A DNA stretch of 41,236 nt from Porticoccus sp. (GCA_023261185.1 JALRJN010000047.1:1-41236); one strand, 5' to 3'; counted from the stretch's first letter, positions 1 through 9,452 are shown. Notes: generated by a model from the sequence alone, not told the origin. Made by a program: numbers and translations.

Positions 1-36
1 TCCACACTCTTTCCCTACACGACGCTCTTCCGATCT
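1..36 (+). other. Illumina sequencing adapter left on the contig end
   Basis: Bases 4-36 match the 3' part of the Illumina TruSeq/P5 read-1 adapter, from ACACTCTTTCCC through to GCTCTTCCGATCT, with three extra bases (TCC) before it. This is library DNA, not genome. The genomic sequence begins at base 37 inside a hexamer repeat, so the assembly appears to have stopped in the repeat and kept an untrimmed read end. Confidence 0.97.
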
Positions 37-37
37 A

Positions 38-91
38 GCCGAAGCCGAAGCCGAAGCCGAAGCCGAAGCCGAAGCCGAAGCCGAAGCCGAA
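38..91 (+). repeat. (GCCGAA)9 hexanucleotide microsatellite
   Basis: Nine uninterrupted copies of GCCGAA run from 38 to 91, followed by GTCAGT. They are in frame with the DUF3426 gene and encode alternating Ala-Glu. The left side abuts the adapter directly, so the true copy number is unknown and could be larger. An in-frame hexamer changes protein length by two residues per copy without shifting the frame. Confidence 0.93.
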
Positions 92-637
92 GTCAGTGTG
101 GCGTTACCTGAAGGCTTTGACGCAACCCTTGCTACAGATATTCCGGCGGCAGAAACCCGGCATCAGCCCTTTCCCTGGCAATGGAGCATCCTTTCGCTTT
201 TTGCCGCGCTGTGTATTGTTGCCCAATATGGTTTTTTCTATGCAGATGTCCTGGGCAAAAACCCAGACTATCGGCCCTGGGTTTTGCGCTACTGTGAACT
301 CACCGGCTGCACGGTCCCGGTCATCCGCGACATTGACAAGATTCGTAGTGAATCTTTACTGGTCTACAGCAAACCCGAGATACCCGGCGCACTCTCCGTG
401 GACGCCGTCATTATCAACTATGCCGACTTTGCCCAACCCTTTCCGGACCTACTGCTTCGCTTTGAGGATCTGCAGGGGGAAGCCGTGGCTCAGAGGCATC
501 TGAAGCCTGCCGACTACCTCTCCGGCGAAATGTCCGGTGTCAGAATGATGCCCCCAAACCAACCGGTCCGATTGGGGCTAACACTGGTCGACCCGGGAGA
601 GCAGGCCGTCAGTTACTCATTATTCATCCAGGAATAG
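38..637 (+). CDS. DUF3426 membrane protein, C-terminal part (5' end missing)
   Basis: The frame is open from the adapter junction to a stop at 635-637. It reads an Ala-Glu repeat, then one hydrophobic segment (roughly SILSLFAALCIVAQYGFF, about 25-45 codons after the repeat), then a periplasmic-type domain ending in LFIQE. This is the layout of DUF3426 proteins, which usually carry an N-terminal zinc-ribbon (MJ0042-type), a low-complexity linker, one membrane span and a C-terminal DUF3426 domain. The zinc-ribbon would lie beyond the contig edge. In related bacteria such a gene commonly sits between prmA and dusB, which fits dusB following here. Function is unknown. The GTG at 98 is an internal codon, not a likely start. 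Confidence 0.85.
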   Translation, partial: AEAEAEAEAEAEAEAEAEVSVALPEGFDATLATDIPAAETRHQPFPWQWSILSLFAALCIVAQYGFFYADVLGKNPDYRPWVLRYCELTGCTVPVIRDIDKIRSESLLVYSKPEIPGALSVDAVIINYADFAQPFPDLLLRFEDLQGEAVAQRHLKPADYLSGEMSGVRMMPPNQPVRLGLTLVDPGEQAVSYSLFIQE

Positions 638-710
638 CCTTTATTCCTTATCTCAAGTGCGGGTATTATAGCCACCCCCCTTTTTTGACATCGTTTAAAG
701 GCAACTCAAC

Positions 711-1697
711 TTGGTTACCATTGGCAATCACGTTCTGGCATCGCGCACCATTCTGGCCCCCATGGCCGGTGTGACTGACCGGCCATTTCGCCAACTGTGC
801 AAGCGACTGGGTGCCGGTATGACCGTATCGGAAATGGTCACTTCTGACACCAGCCTCTGGCATACCCGAAAAAGTCAGCTGCGCCTTCCCCACGAAGATG
901 AGCCAACACCGAAGTCCGTGCAGATCGCAGGCAGCATCCCCGAAATGATGGCGGAAGCCGCCCGGCAAAACTTCCTACTTGGCGCCGAGATCATCGACAT
1001 CAACATGGGTTGTCCGGCAAAAAAAGTCTGCAAACGCGCAGCAGGATCGGCGCTGTTAAAGGATGAAGTTCTGGTGGAAGACATCCTCTGTGCCGTGGTC
1101 AATGCGGTTCCGGTCCCGGTCACACTGAAGATTCGCACGGGCTGGGACACTGAATCCCGCAATGCCGTGCAAATCGCCAGAATCGCAGAAAACTCGGGTA
1201 TCCAGGCAATTGCCGTTCACGGTCGCACGCGCGCCTGTCGCTTCAAAGGGGATGCGGAATACGACACCATTGCCGAAGTGGTGGCCTCTGTCGATATTCC
1301 CGTGTTTGCCAATGGCGATATCCGTTCTCCCGAGCAAGCCAGACTAGTGCTAGAGCACACCGGTGCTGACGCCGTCATGATCGGCCGGGGCGCCCAGGGA
1401 AATCCCTGGCTGTTCCGCGAAATTAACCACTACCTGGAAACCGGAACACTGCTGGCGGCTCCCACCACCGAGGAACGGATCTCTGTCATCAGTGAACATC
1501 TGCAAGCCATACATGAACATTATGGCGACTATCTTGGCACACGCATTGCCCGCAAACACATAGGCTGGTACGTTGACAGCCTGCCGAGCGGTGAGACATT
1601 TCGGAAGTACTTCAATCTGCTGGACACGCCCAGCCAACAACAACAAAGTTTGAAACTCTTTTTGACGAGACAAGAAGAATGGGATACAGCCGCATGA
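711..1697 (+). CDS. dusB: tRNA-dihydrouridine synthase B
   Basis: A 328-residue FMN enzyme that reduces specific uridines in the tRNA D-loop to dihydrouridine with NADPH. The N-terminal TIM barrel shows the flavin-binding [13 protein letters not shown] motif (residues 15-27), the catalytic cysteine in [10 protein letters not shown] (Cys101), and IAVHGRTR and [11 protein letters not shown] in the phosphate-binding region. The C-terminal helical tRNA-binding domain follows. The start is a TTG at 711 preceded by AAAGGC about eight bases upstream; no ATG lies nearby in frame. The stop overlaps the fis start (ATGA at 1694-1697), so the two genes are translationally coupled as in the classical dusB-fis operon. 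Length is normal for DusB. Confidence 0.96.
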   Translation: MVTIGNHVLASRTILAPMAGVTDRPFRQLCKRLGAGMTVSEMVTSDTSLWHTRKSQLRLPHEDEPTPKSVQIAGSIPEMMAEAARQNFLLGAEIIDINMGCPAKKVCKRAAGSALLKDEVLVEDILCAVVNAVPVPVTLKIRTGWDTESRNAVQIARIAENSGIQAIAVHGRTRACRFKGDAEYDTIAEVVASVDIPVFANGDIRSPEQARLVLEHTGADAVMIGRGAQGNPWLFREINHYLETGTLLAAPTTEERISVISEHLQAIHEHYGDYLGTRIARKHIGWYVDSLPSGETFRKYFNLLDTPSQQQQSLKLFLTRQEEWDTAA

Positions 1698-1990
1698 GCG
1701 CCATTGACACCTTTACTATCCAGGCGGAAATGAACACCGAATCTCTGGATAACGGCCATCAACACGAATCTCTACACCAGTGCGTTGCTAACGCCCTGGA
1801 ACAGTACTTTCTGCATCTGGATGGACAGCCCACCAACGACCTTTACCAACTGGTGCTGAGCGAAGTAGAAGTACCACTGCTGGAAGCCGTGCTGGCCTAC
1901 ACCCGTAACAACCAGAGCAAGGCTGCGGAAATGCTTGGGCTTAACCGCGGCACTCTCAGAAAAAAACTCAAACAATACAACCTGCTGTAA
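1694..1990 (+). CDS. fis: DNA-binding protein Fis
   Basis: A nucleoid-associated DNA-bending protein and regulator of growth-phase genes. Starting at ATG 1694, which overlaps the dusB stop by four bases, it is 98 residues, the same as E. coli Fis; an in-frame ATG at 1679 would add five residues but lies deep inside dusB. The C-terminal helix-turn-helix is very well conserved ([20 protein letters not shown], about residues 75-94), as is the helical core ([19 protein letters not shown]). The N-terminus is divergent, as is usual in the family. purH begins 15 bases after the stop. Confidence 0.96.
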   Translation: MSAIDTFTIQAEMNTESLDNGHQHESLHQCVANALEQYFLHLDGQPTNDLYQLVLSEVEVPLLEAVLAYTRNNQSKAAEMLGLNRGTLRKKLKQYNLL

Positions 1991-2005
1991 GACATAGAGG
2001 ACGAG

Positions 2006-3580
2006 ATGAGCGACCTGCGTAAAGTTTCCCGCGCCCTGATCAGTGTTTCCGATAAAACTGGAATTGCGGATTTTGCACGAGCCCTGGCTGACCAGGGGGT
2101 AGAACTGCTTTCCACCGGCGGCACTTTCCGCCTGTTGAGCGAGAGCGGTATCCCTGTTCGCGAAGTCTCCGACTACACCGGATTTCCGGAAATGATGGAT
2201 GGCCGCGTCAAAACGCTGCACCCCAGGGTACACGGAGGCATTCTTGGCCGTCGCGGCACTGACGACGCGGTGATGAATGAACACGGCATCCTGCCCATCG
2301 ACATGGTGGTGGTAAACCTGTACCCCTTTGCCAGCACAGTAGCAGACCCCAACTGCGACCTGCCCACCGCCATCGAAAATATTGATATCGGCGGCCCCAC
2401 CATGGTTCGCTCCGCAGCGAAAAACCACAAAGATGTCGCCATCGTGGTCAACGCCAGCGACTACAGTGCGGTACTCGACGAAATGCAGGGCAATAACGGG
2501 CAGCTCAGCTATGACACCCGCTACGGCCTGATGGTAAAAGCCTTCGAGCACACCGCCGCCTACGACGGCATGATTGCCAACCACTTTGGCGCCCGCAACA
2601 CGGCTAACGAGAAGCGTGATTTCCCCGACACCTTTAATACGCAATTCCTGAAGACCCAGGAAATGCGCTACGGTGAAAACCCACACCAAAAAGCGGCTTT
2701 CTACGTCGAAGCCAACCCGGCGGATACCGGTGTTGCCACTGCCCGCCAGTTGCAGGGCAAAGAACTGTCCTACAACAATATTGCCGATACCGATGCAGCA
2801 CTGGAATGCGTCAAGCAGTTTGATGCCCCGGCCTGCGTCATTGTCAAACACGCCAATCCCTGCGGCGGCGCTGTTGCAGTAGATATCAACACAGCCTACG
2901 ACCTGGCGTTTGCCACTGACCCGGAATCTGCCTTTGGCGGCATCATTGCCTTTAACCGGGAGCTGGACGCTGCCACCGCTGAAGCCATCTGCGAACGCCA
3001 GTTCGTGGAAGTCATCATCGCGCCAAGCGTTTCTGCAGCGGCGGTAGAAGCTGTCAGCAGCAAGAAAAATGTTCGCCTACTGGAGTGCGGCCAGTGGGGC
3101 GACCGTCGTCCTCAAGATTTTGATTTCAAACGCGTAAACGGCGGCCTGCTGGTACAGGATCGCGATAACGGCATGGTGACGGCATCCGACCTGAAAGTGG
3201 TTACAGAACGTAAACCCACAGACGAGGAATTGACTGATCTGCTGTTTGCCTGGAAAGTGGCAAAAATGGTCAAGTCCAACGCCATTGTTTACGCCAAAAA
3301 CAACCAGACCATCGGTGTCGGTGCTGGCCAGATGAGTCGCGTTAACTCAGCCCGAATCGCCGCCATCAAGGCAGAGCATGCGGGCCTTGAAGTGAAAGGT
3401 GCAGTGATGGCTTCCGATGCCTTCTTCCCGTTCCGGGACGGCATCGACAATGCTGCCAAGGTGGGGATCAGCTGTGTGATCCAGCCTGGGGGCTCCATTC
3501 GTGATGACGAAGTGATTGCCGCAGCCGACGAACATGGCATGGCCATGGTCTTCACCGGCATGCGACACTTCCGTCACTAA
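2006..3580 (+). CDS. purH: Bifunctional AICAR formyltransferase / IMP cyclohydrolase
   Basis: Catalyses the last two steps of de novo purine synthesis, formylating AICAR with 10-formyl-THF and closing the ring to IMP. The 524-residue protein is of normal length. The N-terminal MGS-like cyclohydrolase domain (about 1-195) has ISVSDKTGI and the [12 protein letters not shown] motif. The C-terminal transformylase domain shows [11 protein letters not shown], the catalytic Lys-His in [10 protein letters not shown], and the closing [10 protein letters not shown] and [12 protein letters not shown] motifs. It follows fis by 15 bases and precedes purD, as in a purHD cluster. A GAGGACGAG ribosome site precedes the ATG. 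Confidence 0.98.
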   Translation: MSDLRKVSRALISVSDKTGIADFARALADQGVELLSTGGTFRLLSESGIPVREVSDYTGFPEMMDGRVKTLHPRVHGGILGRRGTDDAVMNEHGILPIDMVVVNLYPFASTVADPNCDLPTAIENIDIGGPTMVRSAAKNHKDVAIVVNASDYSAVLDEMQGNNGQLSYDTRYGLMVKAFEHTAAYDGMIANHFGARNTANEKRDFPDTFNTQFLKTQEMRYGENPHQKAAFYVEANPADTGVATARQLQGKELSYNNIADTDAALECVKQFDAPACVIVKHANPCGGAVAVDINTAYDLAFATDPESAFGGIIAFNRELDAATAEAICERQFVEVIIAPSVSAAAVEAVSSKKNVRLLECGQWGDRRPQDFDFKRVNGGLLVQDRDNGMVTASDLKVVTERKPTDEELTDLLFAWKVAKMVKSNAIVYAKNNQTIGVGAGQMSRVNSARIAAIKAEHAGLEVKGAVMASDAFFPFRDGIDNAAKVGISCVIQPGGSIRDDEVIAAADEHGMAMVFTGMRHFRH

Positions 3581-3613
3581 TAGCGCCCCAAACATAATTT
3601 CAGGGCTTTGATT

Positions 3614-3648
3614 TTGCGGCGATTGTGCCTTGCCGGTACAATCGCCGC
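3614..3648 (+). promoter_or_regulatory. Promoter-like sequence inside an 11-bp inverted repeat between purH and purD
   Basis: A perfect inverted repeat has arms GCGGCGATTGT (3616-3626) and its complement (3638-3648), separated by 11 bases. The same stretch holds a sigma70-like promoter: TTGCGG at 3614-3619, a 17-base spacer, and TACAAT at 3637-3642. The arms therefore cover both promoter elements. It could be a purD promoter with an overlapping operator, or a hairpin ending the purH transcript; the T-tract behind it is interrupted (TTTCATTTC), which weakens the terminator reading. No classical PurR box was seen. Confidence 0.5.
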
Positions 3649-3674
3649 TTTCATTTCAGGCAAGAGAATCTCCC

Positions 3675-4967
3675 ATGAATATTCTGGTCATCGGCTCTGG
3701 TGGACGGGAACACGCACTGGCGTGGAAAGCGGCTCAAAGTGAAGGGGTCAAAACTGTCTTCGTTGCTCCCGGCAATGCCGGCACAGCACTGGAACCCCGG
3801 CTGCAGAATATCGATATCGGCGTCGACGACTTTGCCGCCCTGGCCGATTTCGCCGAGCAAAATAACATTGCCCTGACCATCGTCGGCCCGGAGCAACCCC
3901 TAGTGGACGGTATTGTCGATTTCTTCGCCGAGCGGGGCCTGCGCGCTTTTGGGCCCAGCAAGGGTGCCGCACAACTGGAGGGCTCCAAGGCGTTCACCAA
4001 GGACTTCCTGGCCCGCCATCACATCCCGACAGCCGATTACCAGAACTTTACCGAGATTGAACCGGCACTAGCCTATCTTCAAGAAAAAGGTGCCCCAATC
4101 GTGGTTAAGGCAGACGGGTTGGCTGCCGGTAAAGGCGTGATCGTCGCCATGACTCTGGAAGAAGCAGAAAATGCCGTCCGCGATATGTTGGCCGGCAACG
4201 CCTTTGGCGAAGCGGGTCACCGGGTGGTGATTGAGGAATTTCTGGCCGGCGAGGAAGCCAGCTTTATTGTTATTGTGGACGGTGAGCACATCTTGCCCAT
4301 GGCCACTTCCCAGGACCACAAAGCCCGTGATAACGGCGACAAGGGCCCCAATACCGGCGGCATGGGCGCCTATTCACCGGCACCGGTGGTCACCCCGGAT
4401 ATCCACGATCGCATCATGGCTGAAGTAATTCGACCAACCGTTGACGGCATGGCAGCCGAAGGCAACAGCTACACCGGTTTCCTCTACGCGGGGCTGATGA
4501 TCATGCCCGATGGCAGCCCCAAAGTGATCGAGTACAACTGCCGCTTCGGCGACCCAGAGACCCAGCCAATCATGATGCGCCTACAATCGGATCTGGTGGC
4601 CCTGTGCAATGCCGCACTGGACAAAACTCTGGACCAATGTGAAACCCAGTGGGATCAGCGCGCTGCAGTCGGTGTTGTGCTGGCGGCTGGCGGATACCCA
4701 AACAGCTATCCCAAAGGCGACATTATCTCCGGCCTGCCAGATCAAGAGACTGGTGACCAGAAAGTGTTTCATGCGGGCACCAAAATGATCGATGGTGCGG
4801 TGACCACCAACGGAGGCCGAGTGCTCTGCGCCGTCGGATTGGGGGACAGTGTCACCAGTGCCCAACAGCGCACCTACCAGCTGGTCGAGCAGATCAGCTG
4901 GGACAAGGTGTATTACCGCACGGATATTGGCTACCGAGCCGTGGCCCGAGAACAAGGCAGCAACTAA
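3675..4967 (+). CDS. purD: Phosphoribosylamine-glycine ligase (GARS)
   Basis: An ATP-grasp enzyme joining glycine to phosphoribosylamine, the second step of purine synthesis. The 430-residue protein matches the usual length when started at ATG 3675, where MNILVIGSGGREHAL is the family's typical N-terminus; the frame is open further upstream but nothing there resembles PurD. Motifs in order are VGPEQPLVDGI (substrate binding), VVKADGLAAGKGV (ATP-grasp glycine loop), NTGGMGAYSPAP and EYNCRFGDPETQ (metal and nucleotide binding). It lies 94 bases after purH, with its own possible promoter in the gap, and is followed by a strong terminator. Confidence 0.97.
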   Translation: MNILVIGSGGREHALAWKAAQSEGVKTVFVAPGNAGTALEPRLQNIDIGVDDFAALADFAEQNNIALTIVGPEQPLVDGIVDFFAERGLRAFGPSKGAAQLEGSKAFTKDFLARHHIPTADYQNFTEIEPALAYLQEKGAPIVVKADGLAAGKGVIVAMTLEEAENAVRDMLAGNAFGEAGHRVVIEEFLAGEEASFIVIVDGEHILPMATSQDHKARDNGDKGPNTGGMGAYSPAPVVTPDIHDRIMAEVIRPTVDGMAAEGNSYTGFLYAGLMIMPDGSPKVIEYNCRFGDPETQPIMMRLQSDLVALCNAALDKTLDQCETQWDQRAAVGVVLAAGGYPNSYPKGDIISGLPDQETGDQKVFHAGTKMIDGAVTTNGGRVLCAVGLGDSVTSAQQRTYQLVEQISWDKVYYRTDIGYRAVAREQGSN

Positions 4968-4985
4968 TGCTTGTTCTCACACAAT

Positions 4986-5013
4986 AAAGCCCGGCATATG
5001 CCGGGCTTTTTTA
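4986..5013 (+). terminator. Rho-independent terminator after purD, probably bidirectional
   Basis: A 20-base perfect palindrome (4988-5007; arms AGCCCGGCA and TGCCGGGCT, centre TA) is flanked by AAA on the left and a six-T run on the right. It lies between convergent genes, purD (+) and the AAA ATPase (-). The T-run is better on the plus strand, so it chiefly serves purD. Confidence 0.9.
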
Positions 5014-5049
5014 TGGGCTAGCTCTCTACATTTGATATTTCATTATCGG

Positions 5050-6537
5050 TCAGGCTCTCACCAAATTTCGCTCTTCTGCCCACTGCCGCAACAGCGCCAG
5101 CTTTTCAGCCATAACCATCGATAATGGACTGGTTTTTGCCAACTCTGCCAGCAGGAGCGATTGATTAAGCACCTCATTTTGCGCCAAACCACTATAAAGG
5201 CCCGATACCACGGCCTGCTCAATTTCTGCTCCGGTGAAGCCCTCTGAAGCTGCCGCCAATGCCGTCAACTGGAACTGGGCAACGTCCAGTTCCCGCCGGG
5301 CTAGGTGAATGGCAAAAATATCTTCCCGTATACTCTTATCCGGCAGGTCGACAAAAAACAGCTCATCAAAGCGGCCCTTGCGCACCAGCTCTGGTGGCAG
5401 CCGAGAAATATCATTACCTGTCGCCACCACAAACACCGGCTCACGTTTTTCCGCCAACCAGGTGAGCAAGGTTCCCAACACACGCTGGGAGGTACCCGAA
5501 TCTGAACTATCTCCTGTCACACCTTTTTCAATCTCGTCCACCCAGAGCACACAGGGCGACATTTTCTCGGCCAGCGCCAGAGACTCCCTAAGGTTACGCT
5601 CTGTTTCACCATGGAATTTGTTGTACAGCGCGCCCATGTCGAGACGCAACAGTGGTACCTGCCACAACCCGGCTACCGCCTTGGCCGCCAGGCTCTTGCC
5701 ACCACCCTGAACACCGAGCAGAAGAATACCTCGCGGGGATTCAATCCCAGGCATATTGTTCTCACCCGCAAACACTTGCCGACGCGCTTCCAGCCACGCT
5801 TTCAGGTTATCCATACCACCGACAGATGCGAATTTTTCCGTGTCATACTCGTAGCTGAGCACGCCTTCCAGGTCCATCAGCTGAAACTTGGCACGATTCA
5901 CCTCCGGCAGATCTGACTCAGTAATGGCGCCGTCGTCAATAATAGCCCCGCGTACCAGATGTCGAACCTCGCTCTGGGTTAGCCCCTTCAAGTTGGCCAC
6001 CAGCTTTTGCAGCGTACCGTTATCGGTTTTGACCTTGCGACCACCGTTGCCCTGGGCCCAGAGTTTCGCCTCATCGCGGATCAGGGTATGAATCTGGTCA
6101 TCGCCGGGCAAGGACATACTAAAACTCGCCCCAAGCCTGGACAGTTCAGGCGGTAATTGCAGGCGATGACTCACCAGAATCACGGTAATCTGACCACCAC
6201 TGTTGCGCAGCGCAATGTCTTTCAGCAAGCGCACATTTTTTGGCTCATCACTTAACCAGGGATGAAAGTCACAGAGTACGTAAAAGCCCGGTTCGGCGCG
6301 CTCTTTCAAAAAAGACAAGACGGCTTCAGGTTCCGCATGCTGACTGTTGCCTGCCAGCTGCAAGCCAAAGTCCGCTCGCCTCAGCCCGTCGGTTAGCGTC
6401 CATTGAAACAGCGGTTTGTCCCGCTGACGCGCTACCCGTAACAGTAAATCAATCGCGCGAGTTTCTTCGTGGGTCTCCAGCACCACCAGGGGTACCCGAG
6501 CGTCAACAATCACCCCCAGGTCATGAGCATCCTGCAT
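5050..6537 (-). CDS. Ycf46-like AAA ATPase
   Basis: A 495-residue protein. The N-terminal half (about 1-230) is the divergent, P-loop-lacking domain typical of Ycf46 and cyanobacterial Slr0374-like proteins ([15 protein letters not shown] near the start, FHPWL near 91-95). The C-terminal half is a complete AAA+ module: Walker A GVQGGGKS (275-282), Walker [10 protein letters not shown] (330-338), sensor-1 VATGND (371-376) and the arginine-finger segment RKGRFDE (386-392). Ycf46 is linked to inorganic carbon use in cyanobacteria, but its role in gammaproteobacteria is not established and none is claimed here. The next gene upstream on the same strand encodes a metallo-hydrolase, ten bases away, so the two are probably cotranscribed. 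Confidence 0.88.
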   Translation of the reverse strand: MQDAHDLGVIVDARVPLVVLETHEETRAIDLLLRVARQRDKPLFQWTLTDGLRRADFGLQLAGNSQHAEPEAVLSFLKERAEPGFYVLCDFHPWLSDEPKNVRLLKDIALRNSGGQITVILVSHRLQLPPELSRLGASFSMSLPGDDQIHTLIRDEAKLWAQGNGGRKVKTDNGTLQKLVANLKGLTQSEVRHLVRGAIIDDGAITESDLPEVNRAKFQLMDLEGVLSYEYDTEKFASVGGMDNLKAWLEARRQVFAGENNMPGIESPRGILLLGVQGGGKSLAAKAVAGLWQVPLLRLDMGALYNKFHGETERNLRESLALAEKMSPCVLWVDEIEKGVTGDSSDSGTSQRVLGTLLTWLAEKREPVFVVATGNDISRLPPELVRKGRFDELFFVDLPDKSIREDIFAIHLARRELDVAQFQLTALAAASEGFTGAEIEQAVVSGLYSGLAQNEVLNQSLLLAELAKTSPLSMVMAEKLALLRQWAEERNLVRA

Positions 6538-6547
6538 ATCTTTTTTC

Positions 6548-7498
6548 CTATTGTTCGTTGCGTTTTAACCACACCTCAATGCCCTGGGCATTGAGCTCAA
6601 TATCCATCGCCAGATCATTGAGAATTTCAGCGGCGTCGACATTTGGCCATTGTTCCAGAATTTGCTGCCTGAGCGACTCAGTCAATTTCTCGGCAATGGC
6701 TTGCTCCCTGTCATCTTCCAACGCCAAGTTTAATGCCATCTGGCTCCAGCTCCTGATTTGATATTTCAGGCTTTGCACATAGTTTGCCGGGGCTTCCAGC
6801 ACACCATAATGGGTCAGATACATACGCCGGGGATCATAGCTCATCAACAAATCCAGTGAATCGAGCAGTTTATCCGGATCAAACTGAACAGGGGTTGTGG
6901 TTGGCAGAATAAGCCTTTCGTCAGCCATGGTTTCAAAGTTGTAACTTAGGCCAAAGGTGTCGCCTGTGAACCAGCCCTGACTGCGGGTATCCCAGACACA
7001 AAAATGGTGCTCGGCATGGCCGGGGGTATGGCGAATTTGCAGTGATCGCCCACCCAGCTCAATGACCGCACCATCTTCTGCAACAATAACCCGCTCTTCC
7101 TTTACAGGAACCAGCTCACCGTAGAGCTCACTGTAAGCTTCTTCTCCGTAAACCGCTTTTACCCCTTCAATCAGCCGGCTTGGATCTATCATATGCCGGG
7201 CACCTCTGGGATGAACGACTAATGTAGCTTCTTTGCATCGAGCCATCAGCACCCCCGCACCCCCGGCATGATCGAGATGTACGTGGGTCGGCACCACATA
7301 ACGCACTGCATCCAGCGGTAATCCCAGGGAACCCAATGCTGCCTGGATAGCTTCGACTGTATGAGCAGTCCCCGTCTCGATAATGGACACCTGCGATCCC
7401 TCAATCAGGAGGTAGCAGCATGCTACCCCCTCCTTGATGTAATGGGCGTCCAGACAGTAGATACCGTGGCCAAGATCTTCGATTGTCGCGCCTATCAT
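6548..7498 (-). CDS. Metallo-beta-lactamase-fold hydrolase
   Basis: A cytoplasmic MBL-fold hydrolase of about 316 residues. It shows the metal-binding HVHLDH motif (residues 72-77), a downstream [14 protein letters not shown] with the bridging aspartate, and a late THYG histidine. The substrate cannot be read from sequence; the ETG...[10 protein letters not shown] arrangement is seen in many MBL hydrolases, including thioesterase-like and glyoxalase-II-like members. The start is taken as ATG 7498 because AAGGGGG lies five to six bases upstream; the GTG at 7504 would place that ribosome site directly against the start codon. The C-terminal extension after about residue 240 is helical. It is divergent from coq7 with about 70 bases between them. 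Confidence 0.85.
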   Translation of the reverse strand: MIGATIEDLGHGIYCLDAHYIKEGVACCYLLIEGSQVSIIETGTAHTVEAIQAALGSLGLPLDAVRYVVPTHVHLDHAGGAGVLMARCKEATLVVHPRGARHMIDPSRLIEGVKAVYGEEAYSELYGELVPVKEERVIVAEDGAVIELGGRSLQIRHTPGHAEHHFCVWDTRSQGWFTGDTFGLSYNFETMADERLILPTTTPVQFDPDKLLDSLDLLMSYDPRRMYLTHYGVLEAPANYVQSLKYQIRSWSQMALNLALEDDREQAIAEKLTESLRQQILEQWPNVDAAEILNDLAMDIELNAQGIEVWLKRNEQ

Positions 7499-7567
7499 GC
7501 TCACCCCCTTGCAGCTGCAACAAGTTTGTTACAATACTTACCTTCCAACCAGCAGAACATTAGACCA

Positions 7568-8212
7568 ATGAACGCCAGACGACACTCATTCTTTGACGGA
7601 TTACTGATTCAGGCCGACAAGGCCCTGAGAACATTGGTGGCAGATGCGCCGTCTCCCGAACGCAGCTCTCCCGCTGCCGGGAATGCGGAGCAACCGTTGA
7701 GTGAGGTTGAAAAAAAGCATGCTGCAGGGCTGATGCGAGTCAATCATTCTGGAGAGGTCTGTGCCCAGGCCCTCTATCAAGGTCAGGCCCTCACAGCAAA
7801 ATTATTTTCTGTGCGCGAGGACATGGAGCAGGCAGCGGACGAGGAAATCGATCATCTGGCCTGGTGTGAAGAACGGGTGAAGCAACTGGGTAGCCATACC
7901 AGCGTGCTCAATCCCCTCTGGTACGGACTTTCCTTTGGTATTGGTGCCACTGCGGGACTGATCAGCGACAAGTTAAGCCTGGGTTTTGTCTCCGCCACGG
8001 AGGATCAGGTCTGCAAACACTTACAAAGCCATCTGCAGGAGCTGCCACCCCAGGACAGCAAGAGCCGCGCCATTGTTGACCAGATGCTGGAAGACGAATC
8101 CAGACACGCGCACGCCGCCCTGCAGGCTGGCGGCGTTGAGTTTCCAGCGCCGGTGAAAACCTTGATGAGTTTGGTTTCCAAGGCAATGACCAAAAGCAGC
8201 TACCGAATCTAG
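7568..8212 (+). CDS. coq7: 3-demethoxyubiquinol 3-hydroxylase (Coq7 type)
   Basis: A di-iron membrane-associated monooxygenase that adds the last ring hydroxyl in ubiquinone synthesis, replacing UbiF in many gammaproteobacteria. The 214-residue protein has the six expected ligands: Glu63 in HSGEVCA, Glu93-x-x-His96 in DEEIDHLAW, Glu145 in ATEDQV, and Glu177-x-x-His180 in EDESRHAH. A hydrophobic helix (about 118-132) is the likely membrane-contact region. The start ATG 7568 matches the family N-terminus; in-frame codons further upstream lie within the divergent hydrolase and are not family-like. In Pseudomonas, coq7 sits near the OsmC gene, vfr and trpC, and that neighbourhood is kept here although speD is absent. 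Confidence 0.95.
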   Translation: MNARRHSFFDGLLIQADKALRTLVADAPSPERSSPAAGNAEQPLSEVEKKHAAGLMRVNHSGEVCAQALYQGQALTAKLFSVREDMEQAADEEIDHLAWCEERVKQLGSHTSVLNPLWYGLSFGIGATAGLISDKLSLGFVSATEDQVCKHLQSHLQELPPQDSKSRAIVDQMLEDESRHAHAALQAGGVEFPAPVKTLMSLVSKAMTKSSYRI

Positions 8213-9180
8213 CGAGCCCGAGCGGCCTGCTTGGCCTTTTCCTTGATCTCCTGAACAATTCCTATGATCTGGTCCTTGACCCACTGGTGGGCAGGCGACT
8301 TGATTGTGCGAGCATGCTGCACCAGCACGACAGGCACCGTGTTATCAAACTCCAGTTCTTCGGGGTAGGCCTTGCGAACAATGCCATAGGTTTCACCTTC
8401 CATTTTCAGGTCGTGCATGGTGGCCATCATCAGGCAGTCGGTTTGCCACAGCGCATCCATGGCCGTCATCAACTGGGTGGTTACCAGCGTCTTTTTACGG
8501 GATAGGCCTAACTTGGCCAGCTCTCGGTCAAAGCGACTTTCCACCGATGCGGAAACCTCTCCCGAAAGCAGCAGGTAATACTGGATAAAGGGGTATTCCA
8601 GCATTTCCCGCAGTGTCAGTTTTTCCCTATCGGCAAGCGGGTGACCGGTACGCATCCACACCGCCGGGGTAAAATTACCCAGGGGGGTAACATGAAATTC
8701 ACTGCCGTAGGGACGAGCAATCTCGATAGCAAAATCCAGGTTACCATCTTCCAGCGCCCGGGCTTCCTCGCCAGCCTCGCTGGTCAATGTCAGTGACATG
8801 TGAGGAGCCTCTGCTATCACATGCCGCGTCAGCGTTGGAATGACCTGAACAGCTATAAACTCTGCAGTCATGATACGCATCTCCCCATCGTAAACCTGGG
8901 GATCGAACGTCGTTTTTTCTACCAACAGGGAAACGCTGGAAAGAACCGTTGGCAACTGCACAGCCAGCTCTGTGGCTCGCGGTGTAGGGATCAAACCCCG
9001 ACCACTGCGGATAAAGAGCGGATCATCAAAAAGCTCTCGCAGTCGCTGCAAAGTTTTACTCATTGCAGGCTGGGTGATGTAAAGCCGCTCTGCTGCCCGG
9101 GTAACACTTTGCTCCTCCATCAGCACCTGAAGAGCAACCAGCAAATTGAGATCCATTCGAGCCAGATGTTTTGTAACCAC
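8209..9180 (-). CDS. LysR-family transcriptional regulator
   Basis: A 323-residue regulator with an N-terminal winged helix-turn-helix (about 9-68: [20 protein letters not shown] and [18 protein letters not shown]) followed by a periplasmic-binding-protein-like effector domain. The GTG start at 9180 has a CAGGG ribosome site about nine bases upstream; ATG 9156 is an alternative but lacks one. Its stop and the coq7 stop share the palindrome CTAG (8209-8212), so the convergent genes overlap by four bases. The target is unknown. The upstream side faces a 540-base gap holding candidate small RNAs rather than a divergent enzyme gene, which is unusual for this family. Confidence 0.92.
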   Translation of the reverse strand: MVTKHLARMDLNLLVALQVLMEEQSVTRAAERLYITQPAMSKTLQRLRELFDDPLFIRSGRGLIPTPRATELAVQLPTVLSSVSLLVEKTTFDPQVYDGEMRIMTAEFIAVQVIPTLTRHVIAEAPHMSLTLTSEAGEEARALEDGNLDFAIEIARPYGSEFHVTPLGNFTPAVWMRTGHPLADREKLTLREMLEYPFIQYYLLLSGEVSASVESRFDRELAKLGLSRKKTLVTTQLMTAMDALWQTDCLMMATMHDLKMEGETYGIVRKAYPEELEFDNTVPVVLVQHARTIKSPAHQWVKDQIIGIVQEIKEKAKQAARAR

Positions 9181-9222
9181 AATAAATTACCCTGATTCAT
9201 GCCTGGCATTATATTAATACAT

Positions 9223-9251
9223 TTGAGTAATGAATTGTCGATACTTATAGT
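9223..9251 (+). promoter_or_regulatory. Sigma70-like promoter for candidate sRNA 1
   Basis: TTGAGT at 9223-9228 and TATAGT at 9246-9251 are separated by exactly 17 bases, with A+T-rich sequence upstream. It points right, away from the LysR gene, and no open frame follows. The predicted transcript start is near 9258. Confidence 0.6.
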
Positions 9252-9257
9252 TTGAAT

Positions 9258-9452
9258 CGAAGCAAAGGTGTTCTGAAACCGAGAATTTATAGGGTCTACC
9301 CCCTCCCTCTCTCACCATTCGGGTAACCGCGGTTTTAGCCCTTCATGACCGACAGGTAATGTAATCCAGCTCTCGGATTTTCCTGTTGATAAGGCTTCAA
9401 ACCTCTTACTCCCTCTAGATCTTTTCAAGGCAGCGCAAGCTGCCTTTTTTTT
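9258..9452 (+). ncRNA. Candidate small RNA 1 (about 195 nt)
   Basis: Bounded by the promoter at 9223-9251 and the intrinsic terminator ending at 9452. It contains no plausible open frame. Visible features are a CCGAGA (about 9279) that can pair with TCTCGG (about 9391), and two C/T-rich, purine-poor patches (about 9298-9315 and 9407-9425). Such patches would be single-stranded and are complementary to Shine-Dalgarno-like GGAGG sequences, as in C-rich-loop regulatory RNAs. It did not look like 6S, SRP, tmRNA or RNase P RNA when compared from memory. Confidence 0.5.
9427..9452 (+). terminator. Intrinsic terminator of candidate sRNA 1
   Basis: An 8-bp stem, AAGGCAGC (9427-9434) with its complement (9439-9446), is closed by a GCAA tetraloop and followed by six more T's. 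It has the canonical strong form. The nearest upstream plus-strand protein gene (coq7) ended 1.2 kb earlier, so it is an orphan terminator. Confidence 0.88.

Noticed and set aside
1772-2851. A 359-codon open frame on the minus strand within purH
   Set aside because: It lies wholly antisense to a clear purH, matches no family and has no ribosome site; such shadow frames are common in G+C-rich genes.
9258-9452. 6S RNA, SRP RNA, tmRNA, RNase P RNA or a tRNA in the gap
   Set aside because: None of the recalled conserved segments or cloverleaf elements are present.
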